A DNA stretch of 5,880 nt, from NCBI GenBank assembly GCA_024699595.1, contig JAILPG010000268.1, forward strand, positions 1 to 5,880, written 5' to 3'. Positions 1 through 5,880 of this stretch are shown piece by piece; position 1 is the stretch's first letter; each line of letters starts with the position of its first letter. The stretch comes from Lachnospiraceae bacterium. GTDB taxonomy: Bacteria > Bacillota_A > Clostridia > Lachnospirales > Lachnospiraceae. Made by a program: the position numbers and the translations under genes. The notes under the pieces are model-generated. The model made no database searches. It was not told where the DNA came from and saw nothing but the letters and a program-made list of their open reading frames with translations.

Positions 1-1
1 A

Positions 2-160
2 ATGGAAGAATATCACAACAATCTGAAACTATTACAGTTATACAGAACTGTGATAGGGCAGCCTGATCCCGGGGAAGTGATCGAGAGACTTATGATTAAG
101 AAAAAAACGGAAGAGATCAGTCAGCTCTTTGTTGATTTTTCCCCATACAATGAAGAATAA
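2..160 (+). CDS. C-terminal fragment of an unidentified rightward gene
   Basis: An open frame runs from the left edge of the window to a TAA stop at 158-160 and encodes about 52 residues. It has an ATG at bases 2-4, but only one base precedes it, so neither a ribosome binding site nor the true start can be seen. It is most likely the end of a longer gene. The peptide is charged, with Lys/Glu-rich stretches (for example MIKKKTEEISQLF near the end), and its first part could form a helix. It finishes with an acidic tail, NEE. I recognise no domain and assign no function. It converges with the WYL regulator gene, so it is not part of that transcript. Confidence 0.5.
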   Translation: MEEYHNNLKLLQLYRTVIGQPDPGEVIERLMIKKKTEEISQLFVDFSPYNEE

Positions 161-247
161 TATTGCTGGAATTGTATTTTTGAGGGTTTACTGAAATCAT
201 TCTTTATTCCGTCATCCCCACCACACAGCTCTTCCTGCAGAAGCATA

Positions 248-267
248 CACTGTAGGGTACTACGGTG
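248..267 (+). other. Small hairpin in the convergent intergenic gap
   Basis: The arms CACTGTAG (248-255) and CTACGGTG (260-267) pair over 8 bp, including one T-G wobble, around a GGTA loop. It lies between two converging genes, where a terminator is expected. No T-tract follows on either strand, and the wobble becomes an A-C mismatch in leftward RNA. It may be a weak or non-canonical terminator, or chance. Nothing else in 161-296 looks like a gene or a classic terminator. Confidence 0.25.
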
Positions 268-296
268 GCATAGCTGTCCGGTAAAGTTCCGGCGGG

Positions 297-1595
297 TCAT
301 ACAGCCTCAATCTCCTTCACCAGCTTCTTCGGAGCGATGAGCTTTAGGAAGTGCGCGTGGGACAGTGCGTAGAATTTAGCATTTTCATACTGTACGCTGT
401 GGACAGTAGCTCTTATGATATGATCAATGTCGTCGGGATCTTCGGTTTTCCGGCCTTTCTTTTTTGGGACTTCGGACAGGGAGATATTCGTTCCGAAGCT
501 GTCTATAAGTACCTGGAGGTTTCTTGGGCTGCATTCGAAAGTCATATCAACGAGGTTCTCTTCCTGATGATAGATCATTTGCGGGAAAGTACCGGAATAG
601 ACAATGGGATCAAATATCAGACGGCCTCTGATCTCTTTATAGTATTTGCGTAATGTTTCCGGAATTTTCTGGCGGGAAGCCTCTTTCATTTCATCATTTT
701 TTCCAAGAACAGAATGAGTGTTCACTTTAATGATCCTGTCTACTCTGAAGTGGACAGGATTATTGTGATCCTTATGTGTAGCGATCAGGTAGTATTCACC
801 GTCATTCCACATCAGGGCATAAGGGTTCAGGATATATGGTCTGTCCTCATTATTTGGCTCAAAGGATATTCCCTCATCACAGCTGCTGTTTTCATAGCTC
901 CCATATATTACTTCTATCTGTTTCCTGCGTTCTATTGCGTCGTAGATCACCTGTGTATTGTGAAGGATCACGGAAGAATATCCGGGAGAAACCAACACGG
1001 AGGTGCGCGGTCTCTCAGGAAGATCATTGCCATCCGAAAGCTTTCTTACAATCCGCTTATTATCGCCAGAGTCAAATGACGGCTGCAACGCATCCAGCCG
1101 GCGGACAAGAAAGTGCTTTTCTTTTTCGGAGAGAAAGCGGCTGCTGTTTATTGCGCCGAAGATCAGTTCCATATCGGATGCGGACAGCAGGGGCTCAAAA
1201 TAATAGCGTCGCTGGGAACCTTTTGCATTGCGTGTCTTTCCGTTATATATCCCGTCTGCCTCGCGGCTTCTTATCATTCCCCCGAAAGTTCCTGAGAAAT
1301 AAATATTGAGACGGTGTATCAGAGTTTCGTCCGTGTCCGACAGCATACAGATCTCATTCATCTTGTTTGTCATTGTCCTGGTATCAAAAAAACTGTCGTA
1401 TTCGTCTGGATGCGGAAGGAGGCGGGAAAGCTTCTCCACGATCTCAGAGCATGACATTGCGTGATCCCTGTCGGTGCAGGTCTTTAAGATATAGAAGATA
1501 AGAGGGATGTCAAACTGTCTTATGAGCTTCCTAAGTTCATTAGCTTTGCCGGTATCTGCCTCAGCTGCTTTTTTATCCATGGTGATCGTTTTCAT
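297..1595 (-). CDS. WYL-domain transcriptional regulator with N-terminal winged helix-turn-helix
   Basis: This 432-residue cytoplasmic protein is a probable DNA-binding regulator that responds to a ligand. Residues about 25-95 look like a winged helix-turn-helix, with SCSEIVEKL as one helix and DTRTMTNKMNEI (71-82) as the likely recognition helix. A helical linker (about 135-172) follows. The WYL domain spans about 213-295 and carries YILNPYALMWNDGEYYL, where YYL (268-270) replaces the name-giving WYL, and then HFRVDRI (282-288) with the conserved R-x-D-R core. Residues about 320-432 resemble the C-terminal extension common in these regulators. The start is supported by AGAGGGG (1601-1607 on the complement) five bases upstream; an internal Met6 lacks such a site. 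The gene is divergent from the three-gene operon across 113 bases, the usual position of a local regulator. WYL proteins such as BrxR and CapW repress defence operons. Repression of this operon is inferred. Confidence 0.9.
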   Translation of the reverse strand: MKTITMDKKAAEADTGKANELRKLIRQFDIPLIFYILKTCTDRDHAMSCSEIVEKLSRLLPHPDEYDSFFDTRTMTNKMNEICMLSDTDETLIHRLNIYFSGTFGGMIRSREADGIYNGKTRNAKGSQRRYYFEPLLSASDMELIFGAINSSRFLSEKEKHFLVRRLDALQPSFDSGDNKRIVRKLSDGNDLPERPRTSVLVSPGYSSVILHNTQVIYDAIERRKQIEVIYGSYENSSCDEGISFEPNNEDRPYILNPYALMWNDGEYYLIATHKDHNNPVHFRVDRIIKVNTHSVLGKNDEMKEASRQKIPETLRKYYKEIRGRLIFDPIVYSGTFPQMIYHQEENLVDMTFECSPRNLQVLIDSFGTNISLSEVPKKKGRKTEDPDDIDHIIRATVHSVQYENAKFYALSHAHFLKLIAPKKLVKEIEAV

Positions 1596-1622
1596 TTAAG
1601 CCCCTCTGTTCGGTTTTACTTC

Positions 1623-1651
1623 AGTATATCAAAAAAAGAAAAATTTTGCAG
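1623..1651 (-). promoter_or_regulatory. Probable promoter of the WYL regulator gene
   Basis: Read on the minus strand, there is a -10 element TATACT (1623-1628) directly preceded by TGA (1629-1631), giving an extended -10 of the form TGnTATACT. A weak -35-like CTGCAA (1646-1651) lies at exactly 17 bases spacing. Transcription would begin near 1616, leaving a leader of about 20 bases that contains the AGAGGGG ribosome binding site. The spacer overlaps one arm of the inverted repeat 1634-1662, so a protein bound there would cover this promoter. Confidence 0.5.
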
Positions 1652-1662
1652 GTTTTTCTTTT
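1634..1662. promoter_or_regulatory. Inverted repeat and overlapping direct repeat, candidate operator
   Basis: AAAAGAAAAA (1634-1643) and TTTTTCTTTT (1653-1662) form a perfect 10-bp inverted repeat around a 9-base centre. Overlapping it, TTTTGCA occurs twice (1644-1650 and 1659-1665), 15 bases apart start to start. The element sits in the divergent region, over the regulator promoter and just upstream of the possible operon promoter. That is a sensible site for control by the WYL protein. The arms are low-complexity A/T, so part of the symmetry could be chance or AT-rich promoter DNA. Confidence 0.4.
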
Positions 1663-1672
1663 GCACCGGGAA

Positions 1673-1678
1673 TACAAT
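1673..1678 (+). promoter_or_regulatory. Possible -10 element for the three-gene operon
   Basis: TACAAT matches the sigma-A -10 consensus at five of six bases and would start transcription near 1685, about 24 bases before the chosen ATG. No good -35 lies at 16-18 bases upstream; the nearest sequence is AGGTTT-like. A promoter lacking a good -35 could depend on an activator. An alternative pair, TTGCAC (1661-1666) with CATATT (1684-1689) at 17 bases, would start transcription too close to the ribosome binding site. Confidence 0.3.
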
Positions 1679-1692
1679 GTGGACATATTCAG

Positions 1693-1698
1693 AAAGGA
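1693..1698 (+). promoter_or_regulatory. Ribosome binding site that decides the start of the first operon gene
   Basis: AAAGGA lies 10 bases before the ATG at 1709. The same frame remains open upstream to a TTG at 1646, but that codon has no Shine-Dalgarno sequence and falls inside the -35 region of the divergent promoter. The ATG at 1709 is therefore preferred. Confidence 0.55.
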
Positions 1699-1708
1699 CA
1701 CCGAGCAT

Positions 1709-3115
1709 ATGAACTGCCTCGAAAATATAAGAGAAGAATTGCAAAGATCTGCAGACGGCGGAGACATGGGTTGGATGCAGTTATGTTTTGAGAAAGAAAG
1801 AGATGCCGATGTATTTGAGTTTATCAGGAAAAGGATACCGGATGCGTTTGGCAGAGAAACCATAAAGATCACAATAAGCGGATACGCCTTTTCCCTGTCG
1901 ATCATCTTCGGGGAATACAACATAGCAGAGAAATATCTGGATAATAATAAGTACAGTATTTATTTTACAGAGGACACGACCATCAGAACAGATTCCGGAT
2001 CCAGTGGCCGGGAGATATGGAATGAATTTCCTCTGTATAATGATGATCTTTTATATTCGAAAAATATTGATATTCCCGAAAAGCTCAGGTTTAAGATGCT
2101 TAAGAGACTGAATGAAAGGAATATGTACGGATCAGCCGTCAATATCAGGAATATTTCCGGATTGTACAGCAGCAAAGTGCAGGCAAAGATCATAAATGAT
2201 TACAACAGGCATCCGGAATACTTCATTTACCGGAACGGTCCGTCCATGATAGACGATATCAGGGATGCCTGCTTTCTTATGAGACTATACAGGGATGATC
2301 CGGATAAGCTGAAAACTCTTATGAAAAAAAGGATTGATTATAATGAGATCGACTGTATTTCTTTGAGCTCTGAATATGTAAACATCCGTGTCAGAATGCT
2401 TGAACGCTCCTGCGCTTATGAATGGCTCGGGGAGTATAAACCGGTTTTGTATGCAATTCTTATATGTCTTTATACCGGGATCGAAAAGGCATGTGAAGAG
2501 GATATCCTTTATATGATACTGGATGATGAAGAGCATAATGCGGAGTTGAATAAAATAAAGAAGATCAAGGCAGAGTTTGCCCGGTTCATAAGATCTTTCT
2601 CTATGGGAGAGGATGATTTTATGAAGAGTATGGAGATTATAAAAAAACTGGGAATGACTAAAACTATTCATGCACTGTCCTTTGGAAGGTCAGTGCTGAA
2701 GCGTAAACCCGTATTCGTCGTAAACAGACCGGACGGCCTCAATATTGAATCCTTTTTTGGTATAGAAAAAGTGCGGGATGAGGATACATCTTCAGATACA
2801 AATGAGAACAGCCTGAAAATGTGCCGGTATATGAGATTTGCGGAAAGCATCGGAAAGATCCGGTACGGAGATAAAGATAATGAGGAGCTTAAAAGACAGA
2901 TCGTAAGCATATTAAAGAGCAATGCAGAAGTGCTTAGGGATTCGTTCCTTGTGTTTGCGGAAAAGGGTTTGATCCCGGAGGAGTGTCTTGACTATGTGAC
3001 AGATAAAGTTAACAGATCTCCGGACTGTGCATATATGGTACCGGTGATGATCATGCAAAAGTATGGGGGATTAAGATCCTTCCCTCAAAGGAAAGAGGAA
3101 GGCTTTAATGGATAA
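1709..3115 (+). CDS. Uncharacterised helical protein, first gene of the VWA-MoxR operon
   Basis: I do not recognise a named domain in this 468-residue protein. It has no signal peptide or clear membrane segment, so it is probably cytoplasmic. It is rich in charged and aromatic residues and appears mostly helical. Two stretches resemble helical hairpins of repeat proteins: FSLSIIFGEYNIAEKYL (about 61-77) and DSFLVFAEKGLIPEECLDYV (about 411-430). An ankyrin-like or other alpha-solenoid scaffold is possible, but this is only an impression. Residues about 355-365 (DEDTSSDTNEN) form a polar, acidic segment that may be a linker. The start is the ATG with an AAAGGA site; a longer TTG-started form from 1646 would add 21 residues. 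The stop overlaps the next start codon by 8 bases, so translation is probably coupled and the product is likely made together with the VWA protein. It may be an adaptor, substrate or effector of the ATPase-VWA pair (inference). Confidence 0.85.
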   Translation: MNCLENIREELQRSADGGDMGWMQLCFEKERDADVFEFIRKRIPDAFGRETIKITISGYAFSLSIIFGEYNIAEKYLDNNKYSIYFTEDTTIRTDSGSSGREIWNEFPLYNDDLLYSKNIDIPEKLRFKMLKRLNERNMYGSAVNIRNISGLYSSKVQAKIINDYNRHPEYFIYRNGPSMIDDIRDACFLMRLYRDDPDKLKTLMKKRIDYNEIDCISLSSEYVNIRVRMLERSCAYEWLGEYKPVLYAILICLYTGIEKACEEDILYMILDDEEHNAELNKIKKIKAEFARFIRSFSMGEDDFMKSMEIIKKLGMTKTIHALSFGRSVLKRKPVFVVNRPDGLNIESFFGIEKVRDEDTSSDTNENSLKMCRYMRFAESIGKIRYGDKDNEELKRQIVSILKSNAEVLRDSFLVFAEKGLIPEECLDYVTDKVNRSPDCAYMVPVMIMQKYGGLRSFPQRKEEGFNG

Positions 3116-4445
3116 TTCGGAGACGGCAAAGAAAATAATAGATACAGCCTTAAGGAAGGTTAAGGAGGATTCCTACCGTCTGGTATATGCTGTCAATATC
3201 CTTAAAGTTGTTCCGTTTAAGGAGAAGAACCTGAGTATGATCGGCACGGATGGGGAGCATCTTTTCTTTGATCCGGAAAGGGTCATGCAGAGTTATCGGT
3301 ATAATGGAATTGATTTGATCAGAGAGGAGATATTCCATGTGATAATGCACGGTATCCTCGGTCATTTCGAGAGAACAAAGGAGTTCAGCCATCCGCGCCT
3401 TGCCGGGTTTGTGATGGATCTGGAGATCGAGGAGATAATGGAAGAACTGGGGATGAACCGGATCTTCAATGCCCTTCCAAGACCTGACTGGTACAAAACC
3501 ATTGGATTAAACCTTTATAACAGGGCTTTGAGAGATAAGGCGCTGTATGATCAGGTATCCAGAACAGGAAAGATGAGAACGCTGGATGATCACTCACTCT
3601 GGTGGGACAGAAGTAAAACGAAAGGGGAGAAGGATTTTACTTCACATGATAATGGCAGTGTCCCGATGGATCTGAACAGAAAATGGGAGGAGGCCAGAAA
3701 ATATATCCTGGGCAGCAGGAAGACAGGCGATGTAGACGGGAAGCTGATCATAGGGATGCTTAAACGGGACGGCACGGGTTTTAAGATAAGAGGAAAGGGA
3801 GCCGGTACGACAGAATGTCTGATCAGGGCAGAGGGAAATAAGTATTCTTTCTCGGAGGTTCTGTCACTGTTTATAAAGAACCGCATGGTATTCAGGGTTC
3901 AGCCCGATAGTTTTGATCCGATGCTTTATGAATACGGATTGTCCCTGTACGGGAATGTTCCGCTTATGGAACCGCTTGAGGAGACTGAAGAGAAACGAAT
4001 AGAGAATCTTTGCATAGCCATAGATACAAGCGGTTCATGTTTTGATAAAGCCGGGAAGTTCCTGGATCAGGTAACGGGGATCTTTGATGAGGCGGCGGGG
4101 GACTGTCGTTTCGGGAATATATATCTGATCCAATGTGATGACGGGATCCATAATGTCAGAATACTTGAGGATATGGAAGGATTAAGTGAGATAAAGGACA
4201 GCATGACATTTGAAGGATTCGGAGGTACGGATTTCTGTCCGGTATTTAATTGGATAGATGAGAATATTGCCGCAAATAATGAGGAGGTGGATTGTCTTTT
4301 ATATTTTTCGGATGGGGAGGGCAGATTTCCGGATAAAGCACCGGTATCAGATTATCCCGTGATATTTGCACTTCCCGGGAAGGAATATCAGGGAGAAAAA
4401 AAGATCCCAGACTGGATCACAGTGACTGTAATGGATAAAGAATAG
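3108..4445 (+). CDS. DUF2201-family protein: degenerate metallopeptidase-like domain plus VWA-like MIDAS domain
   Basis: This 445-residue protein has the two-part DUF2201 layout. The N-terminal part carries HVIMHGILGH (77-86), which keeps the three histidines of an HExxHxxxxH metallopeptidase-like motif but has Val78 where the catalytic Glu would be. D104 in MDLEIEEIM and DDHSLWW (160-166) fit further conserved positions of the domain. Residues about 270-290 contain the YGLSLYGNVPLMEPLEE link typical of the family. The C-terminal VWA-like domain (about 300-430) has an apparently complete MIDAS: DTSGS (306-310), Thr374 in GFGGTDF and Asp402 in FSDGEG. It therefore probably binds a divalent metal and a partner protein, while peptidase activity is doubtful. 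The start ATG overlaps the previous stop and is served by AGAGGAAGG (3094-3102). VWA proteins of this type act as partners of MoxR-like ATPases, and one follows 16 bases downstream. No signal peptide is seen, so it is probably cytoplasmic. Confidence 0.9.
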   Translation: MDNSETAKKIIDTALRKVKEDSYRLVYAVNILKVVPFKEKNLSMIGTDGEHLFFDPERVMQSYRYNGIDLIREEIFHVIMHGILGHFERTKEFSHPRLAGFVMDLEIEEIMEELGMNRIFNALPRPDWYKTIGLNLYNRALRDKALYDQVSRTGKMRTLDDHSLWWDRSKTKGEKDFTSHDNGSVPMDLNRKWEEARKYILGSRKTGDVDGKLIIGMLKRDGTGFKIRGKGAGTTECLIRAEGNKYSFSEVLSLFIKNRMVFRVQPDSFDPMLYEYGLSLYGNVPLMEPLEETEEKRIENLCIAIDTSGSCFDKAGKFLDQVTGIFDEAAGDCRFGNIYLIQCDDGIHNVRILEDMEGLSEIKDSMTFEGFGGTDFCPVFNWIDENIAANNEEVDCLLYFSDGEGRFPDKAPVSDYPVIFALPGKEYQGEKKIPDWITVTVMDKE

Positions 4446-4461
4446 ATAAGGAGAAATTAGG

Positions 4462-5637
4462 ATGAGCAGTATTTATGGAGCTAAAAATGCGGTAAAGGAT
4501 GGGATAAGGGCGTATCTCTATAAGGATGAAAATGGTGATTATGTGATGAGTGAGGTTAACCGTCTTCCGTTTTACCTGGAGGGAAGCCCGGGAATAGGTA
4601 AAACAGAGATGGTGTCTGAGATTGCGGAAGAACTGGGCATAGGATTTGTGAGTTTCAGCATAACCCATCATTCCAGGAATACGGTGCTGGGACTTCCGGT
4701 CATAAGTGAGACTGATGGATGTAAGTACACGGAATATACAATGTCCGAGATCATAGCAAGAGTGGTTTCCGAGTATGAATCCGGAGTAAAGGAAGGGATC
4801 CTTTTGCTGGATGAGTTCAATTGTATGTCTGAAACACTGATGCCTGTGATGCTGGCGTTCCTGCAGACCAAGAATATCGGAATGCACAGGCTTCCCGAAG
4901 GCTGGATCATTGTACTTTGCGGGAATCCCGTTAGATTTAACAAGAGTGCCAGGACATTTGATGTTACCATTCTCGACAGAGTCAGAAAGATAGATGTTGA
5001 GTTTGACGCAGATAGTTTTATTTCCTATGCGGAAGAAAGGGGCTTTGATCACATTGTCTTAAATTATCTGAAACTCCATAAGGACACGGCCTTTATCTGT
5101 GAACCCGGGAAAGAACCGCGTGTGGTCACTCCCAGGGCGTGGGAAAACCTGAGTATCGCACTTAAATTATACGGAAAGACCGGAGGAGCAGTTGATGAGT
5201 CTGTGATAAAGCAGTTCATAAAGAGCGGGGAAACAGCCAGAGAGTTCTGCAGATTTTACGAGCTGGAGAAAAAAAACAATATGAGCCGGGATGATATGGA
5301 GAACATAATGAATGGAAAAAATATTGACGGGTATTGCGGGAAGCTCGAAGGAATGTCATTTGATATGAGGTTTGATGTGGTGGATAATCTGATGAAGCTC
5401 ATCTTAAGCTGTGTTAGTGAAAAAGGGACTAAGCCGGCTGCGATCTGCAGATACATTGATAATGTGCTGTCACTGTTTATCAAATTTGGTGATGAGTCTC
5501 TTCTTGAGAAAGCCTTTTCATACATTAACGGCAATAGCAGACTGCTTGCGATCCTTGCCAAACATAAGAGCGGGATGTTCCTTAAACTGTGCAGTATGGT
5601 ATATTATGGCACTGTTGTAATAGCTGCTGATGCATAA
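4462..5637 (+). CDS. MoxR-like AAA+ ATPase
   Basis: This 391-residue ATPase probably remodels a protein target using ATP, together with the VWA protein encoded just upstream. Walker A is GSPGIGKT (41-48), Walker B is ILLLDE (113-118), and sensor 1 is Asn155 in LCGNP. Arg173 or Arg175 in ILDRVRK is a candidate arginine finger, and TPRAW (223-227) with Arg225 lies in the sensor 2 region. The THHSRNTVLGLP segment (68-79) matches the part of MoxR-type proteins that follows Walker A. Residues about 245-391 are a helical C-terminal region that I cannot assign. AAGGAG (4448-4453), 8 bases before the ATG, is a strong ribosome binding site. The gene ends with tandem TAA codons (5635-5640). All nucleotide-binding motifs look intact, so it should be active. 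RavA, CbbQ and NorQ are functional analogues with VWA partners, but the substrate here is unknown. Confidence 0.92.
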   Translation: MSSIYGAKNAVKDGIRAYLYKDENGDYVMSEVNRLPFYLEGSPGIGKTEMVSEIAEELGIGFVSFSITHHSRNTVLGLPVISETDGCKYTEYTMSEIIARVVSEYESGVKEGILLLDEFNCMSETLMPVMLAFLQTKNIGMHRLPEGWIIVLCGNPVRFNKSARTFDVTILDRVRKIDVEFDADSFISYAEERGFDHIVLNYLKLHKDTAFICEPGKEPRVVTPRAWENLSIALKLYGKTGGAVDESVIKQFIKSGETAREFCRFYELEKKNNMSRDDMENIMNGKNIDGYCGKLEGMSFDMRFDVVDNLMKLILSCVSEKGTKPAAICRYIDNVLSLFIKFGDESLLEKAFSYINGNSRLLAILAKHKSGMFLKLCSMVYYGTVVIAADA

Positions 5638-5682
5638 TAACCGGGCGAATAACAGTATATATAACCGGGCGAATAACAGTAT
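5637..5682. repeat. Two-copy 22-bp direct repeat immediately after the ATPase gene
   Basis: The 22 bases at 5637-5658 (beginning ATAACCGGGCGAAT and ending AACAGTAT) recur without change at 5661-5682, giving a 24-base period. The first copy starts in the last base of the ATPase stop codon and includes the second in-frame stop. The core GGCGAATA appears once more at 5860-5867 in a different setting. A simple tandem duplication by slippage is the plain explanation; a pair of protein-binding sites is possible. Confidence 0.85.
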
Positions 5683-5729
5683 TTCGCAGACATCGTTCCT
5701 GATGTGGAAAGGTTTTTCTAAATATGATA

Positions 5730-5780
5730 GACTTAAAGTCCATGTAGTCCGGACTTGTAATGTCCTGTGTTATCTAGTCC
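5730..5780. other. Cluster of AGTCC/GGACT inverted motifs downstream of the operon
   Basis: AGTCC occurs at 5737-5741, 5746-5750 and 5776-5780, with GGACT at 5751-5755. These build a perfect 10-bp palindrome AGTCCGGACT (5746-5755), a hairpin AAGTCC/GGACTT (5736-5741 with 5751-5756, 9-base loop), a tight GACTT-A-AAGTC (5730-5740), and an alternative GGAC/GTCC hairpin (5751-5754 with 5762-5765). The pairings are mutually exclusive. No T-tract follows directly, so it is not a classic intrinsic terminator, although it lies where the operon transcript should end. Confidence 0.4.
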
Positions 5781-5803
5781 TGAAAATGAAAAAAGGTGAC
5801 TTT

Positions 5804-5855
5804 TATTCAAAATCTGCATAGATTAGTGAAATTGGAATATGTTACCTTTTGAATA
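5804..5855. repeat. AT-rich 9-bp inverted repeat near the right edge
   Basis: TATTCAAAA (5804-5812) and TTTTGAATA (5847-5855) are perfect inverted copies separated by 34 bases. A weak promoter-like pair, TTGGAA (5832-5837) and TATTCT (5854-5859) at 16 bases, overlaps the right arm and might serve a gene beyond the window. No open frame with a ribosome binding site begins in 5638-5880. Confidence 0.3.
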
Positions 5856-5880
5856 TTCTGGCGAATAGAAGAACTTTTCT

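Noticed and set aside
836..1309. Rightward open frame of 157 codons inside the WYL regulator gene
   Set aside because: The opposite strand encodes a complete WYL protein with conserved motifs; this frame is rich in Ser, Arg and Cys, as expected of an antisense shadow.
1646..1708. N-terminal extension of the first operon gene from a TTG codon
   Set aside because: The TTG has no Shine-Dalgarno sequence and lies within the -35 region of the divergent promoter; the ATG at 1709 has an AAAGGA site.
4417..5052. Leftward open frame of 211 codons opposite the VWA/ATPase junction
   Set aside because: It lies wholly antisense to two genes with clear family motifs (MIDAS, Walker A and B), shows no recognisable domain, and is best explained as a shadow of codon bias.
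5637..5682. CRISPR array
   Set aside because: There are only two repeat copies with a 2-base gap, so no spacers exist, and no cas genes are present.
5791..5804. Intrinsic terminator at AAAAG-GTGA-CTTTT
   Set aside because: The stem is five pairs, four of them A-T, with no following T-tract in the operon direction beyond the arm itself; too weak to call.
5630..5821. Short rightward frame of 63 codons overlapping the end of the ATPase gene
   Set aside because: It has no ribosome binding site, and its repeated NRANNSI peptide is only the translation of the 22-bp DNA repeat.

Overview
The window looks like a piece of a moderately AT-rich Firmicutes chromosome, most likely from the Clostridia and possibly a Lachnospiraceae-type gut or rumen organism. 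This rests on purine-rich Shine-Dalgarno sites, frequent AGA/ATA codons, and the style of the WYL, DUF2201 and MoxR-like proteins. It is an inference from sequence character, not a taxonomic match.

Layout. Bases 2-160 hold the tail of a rightward gene that enters from the left and cannot be identified. Bases 161-296 are a short convergent gap with one modest hairpin. A leftward gene (297-1595) encodes a WYL-domain transcriptional regulator with an N-terminal winged helix. A compact divergent intergenic region (1596-1708) carries a good extended -10 promoter for the regulator, a perfect 10-bp inverted repeat and a TTTTGCA direct repeat. To its right are three rightward genes packed as one operon: an unrecognised 468-residue, probably helical protein (1709-3115); a DUF2201-type protein with a degenerate metallopeptidase-like N-terminal domain and an intact C-terminal VWA/MIDAS domain (3108-4445); and a MoxR-like AAA+ ATPase (4462-5637). 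The first two genes overlap by 8 bases and the last two are 16 bases apart. Bases 5638-5880 hold no convincing gene, but contain a perfect 22-bp direct repeat just after the last stop codon and a cluster of AGTCC/GGACT inverted motifs.

How the genes may work together. MoxR-type AAA+ ATPases usually act with a VWA-domain partner that binds targets through a metal at the MIDAS site; RavA-ViaA, CbbQ-CbbO and NorQ-NorD are known pairs. Here the pair is preceded by a third, uncharacterised subunit in the same transcript and faces a divergent WYL regulator. WYL proteins control several phage-defence and stress loci (BrxR and CapW are known examples). The simplest model is a ligand-regulated ATPase/VWA remodelling complex with an extra adaptor or effector. 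Whether it serves defence, metal-centre or protein maturation, or stress response cannot be settled from sequence alone. This cassette is the most interesting content of the window.
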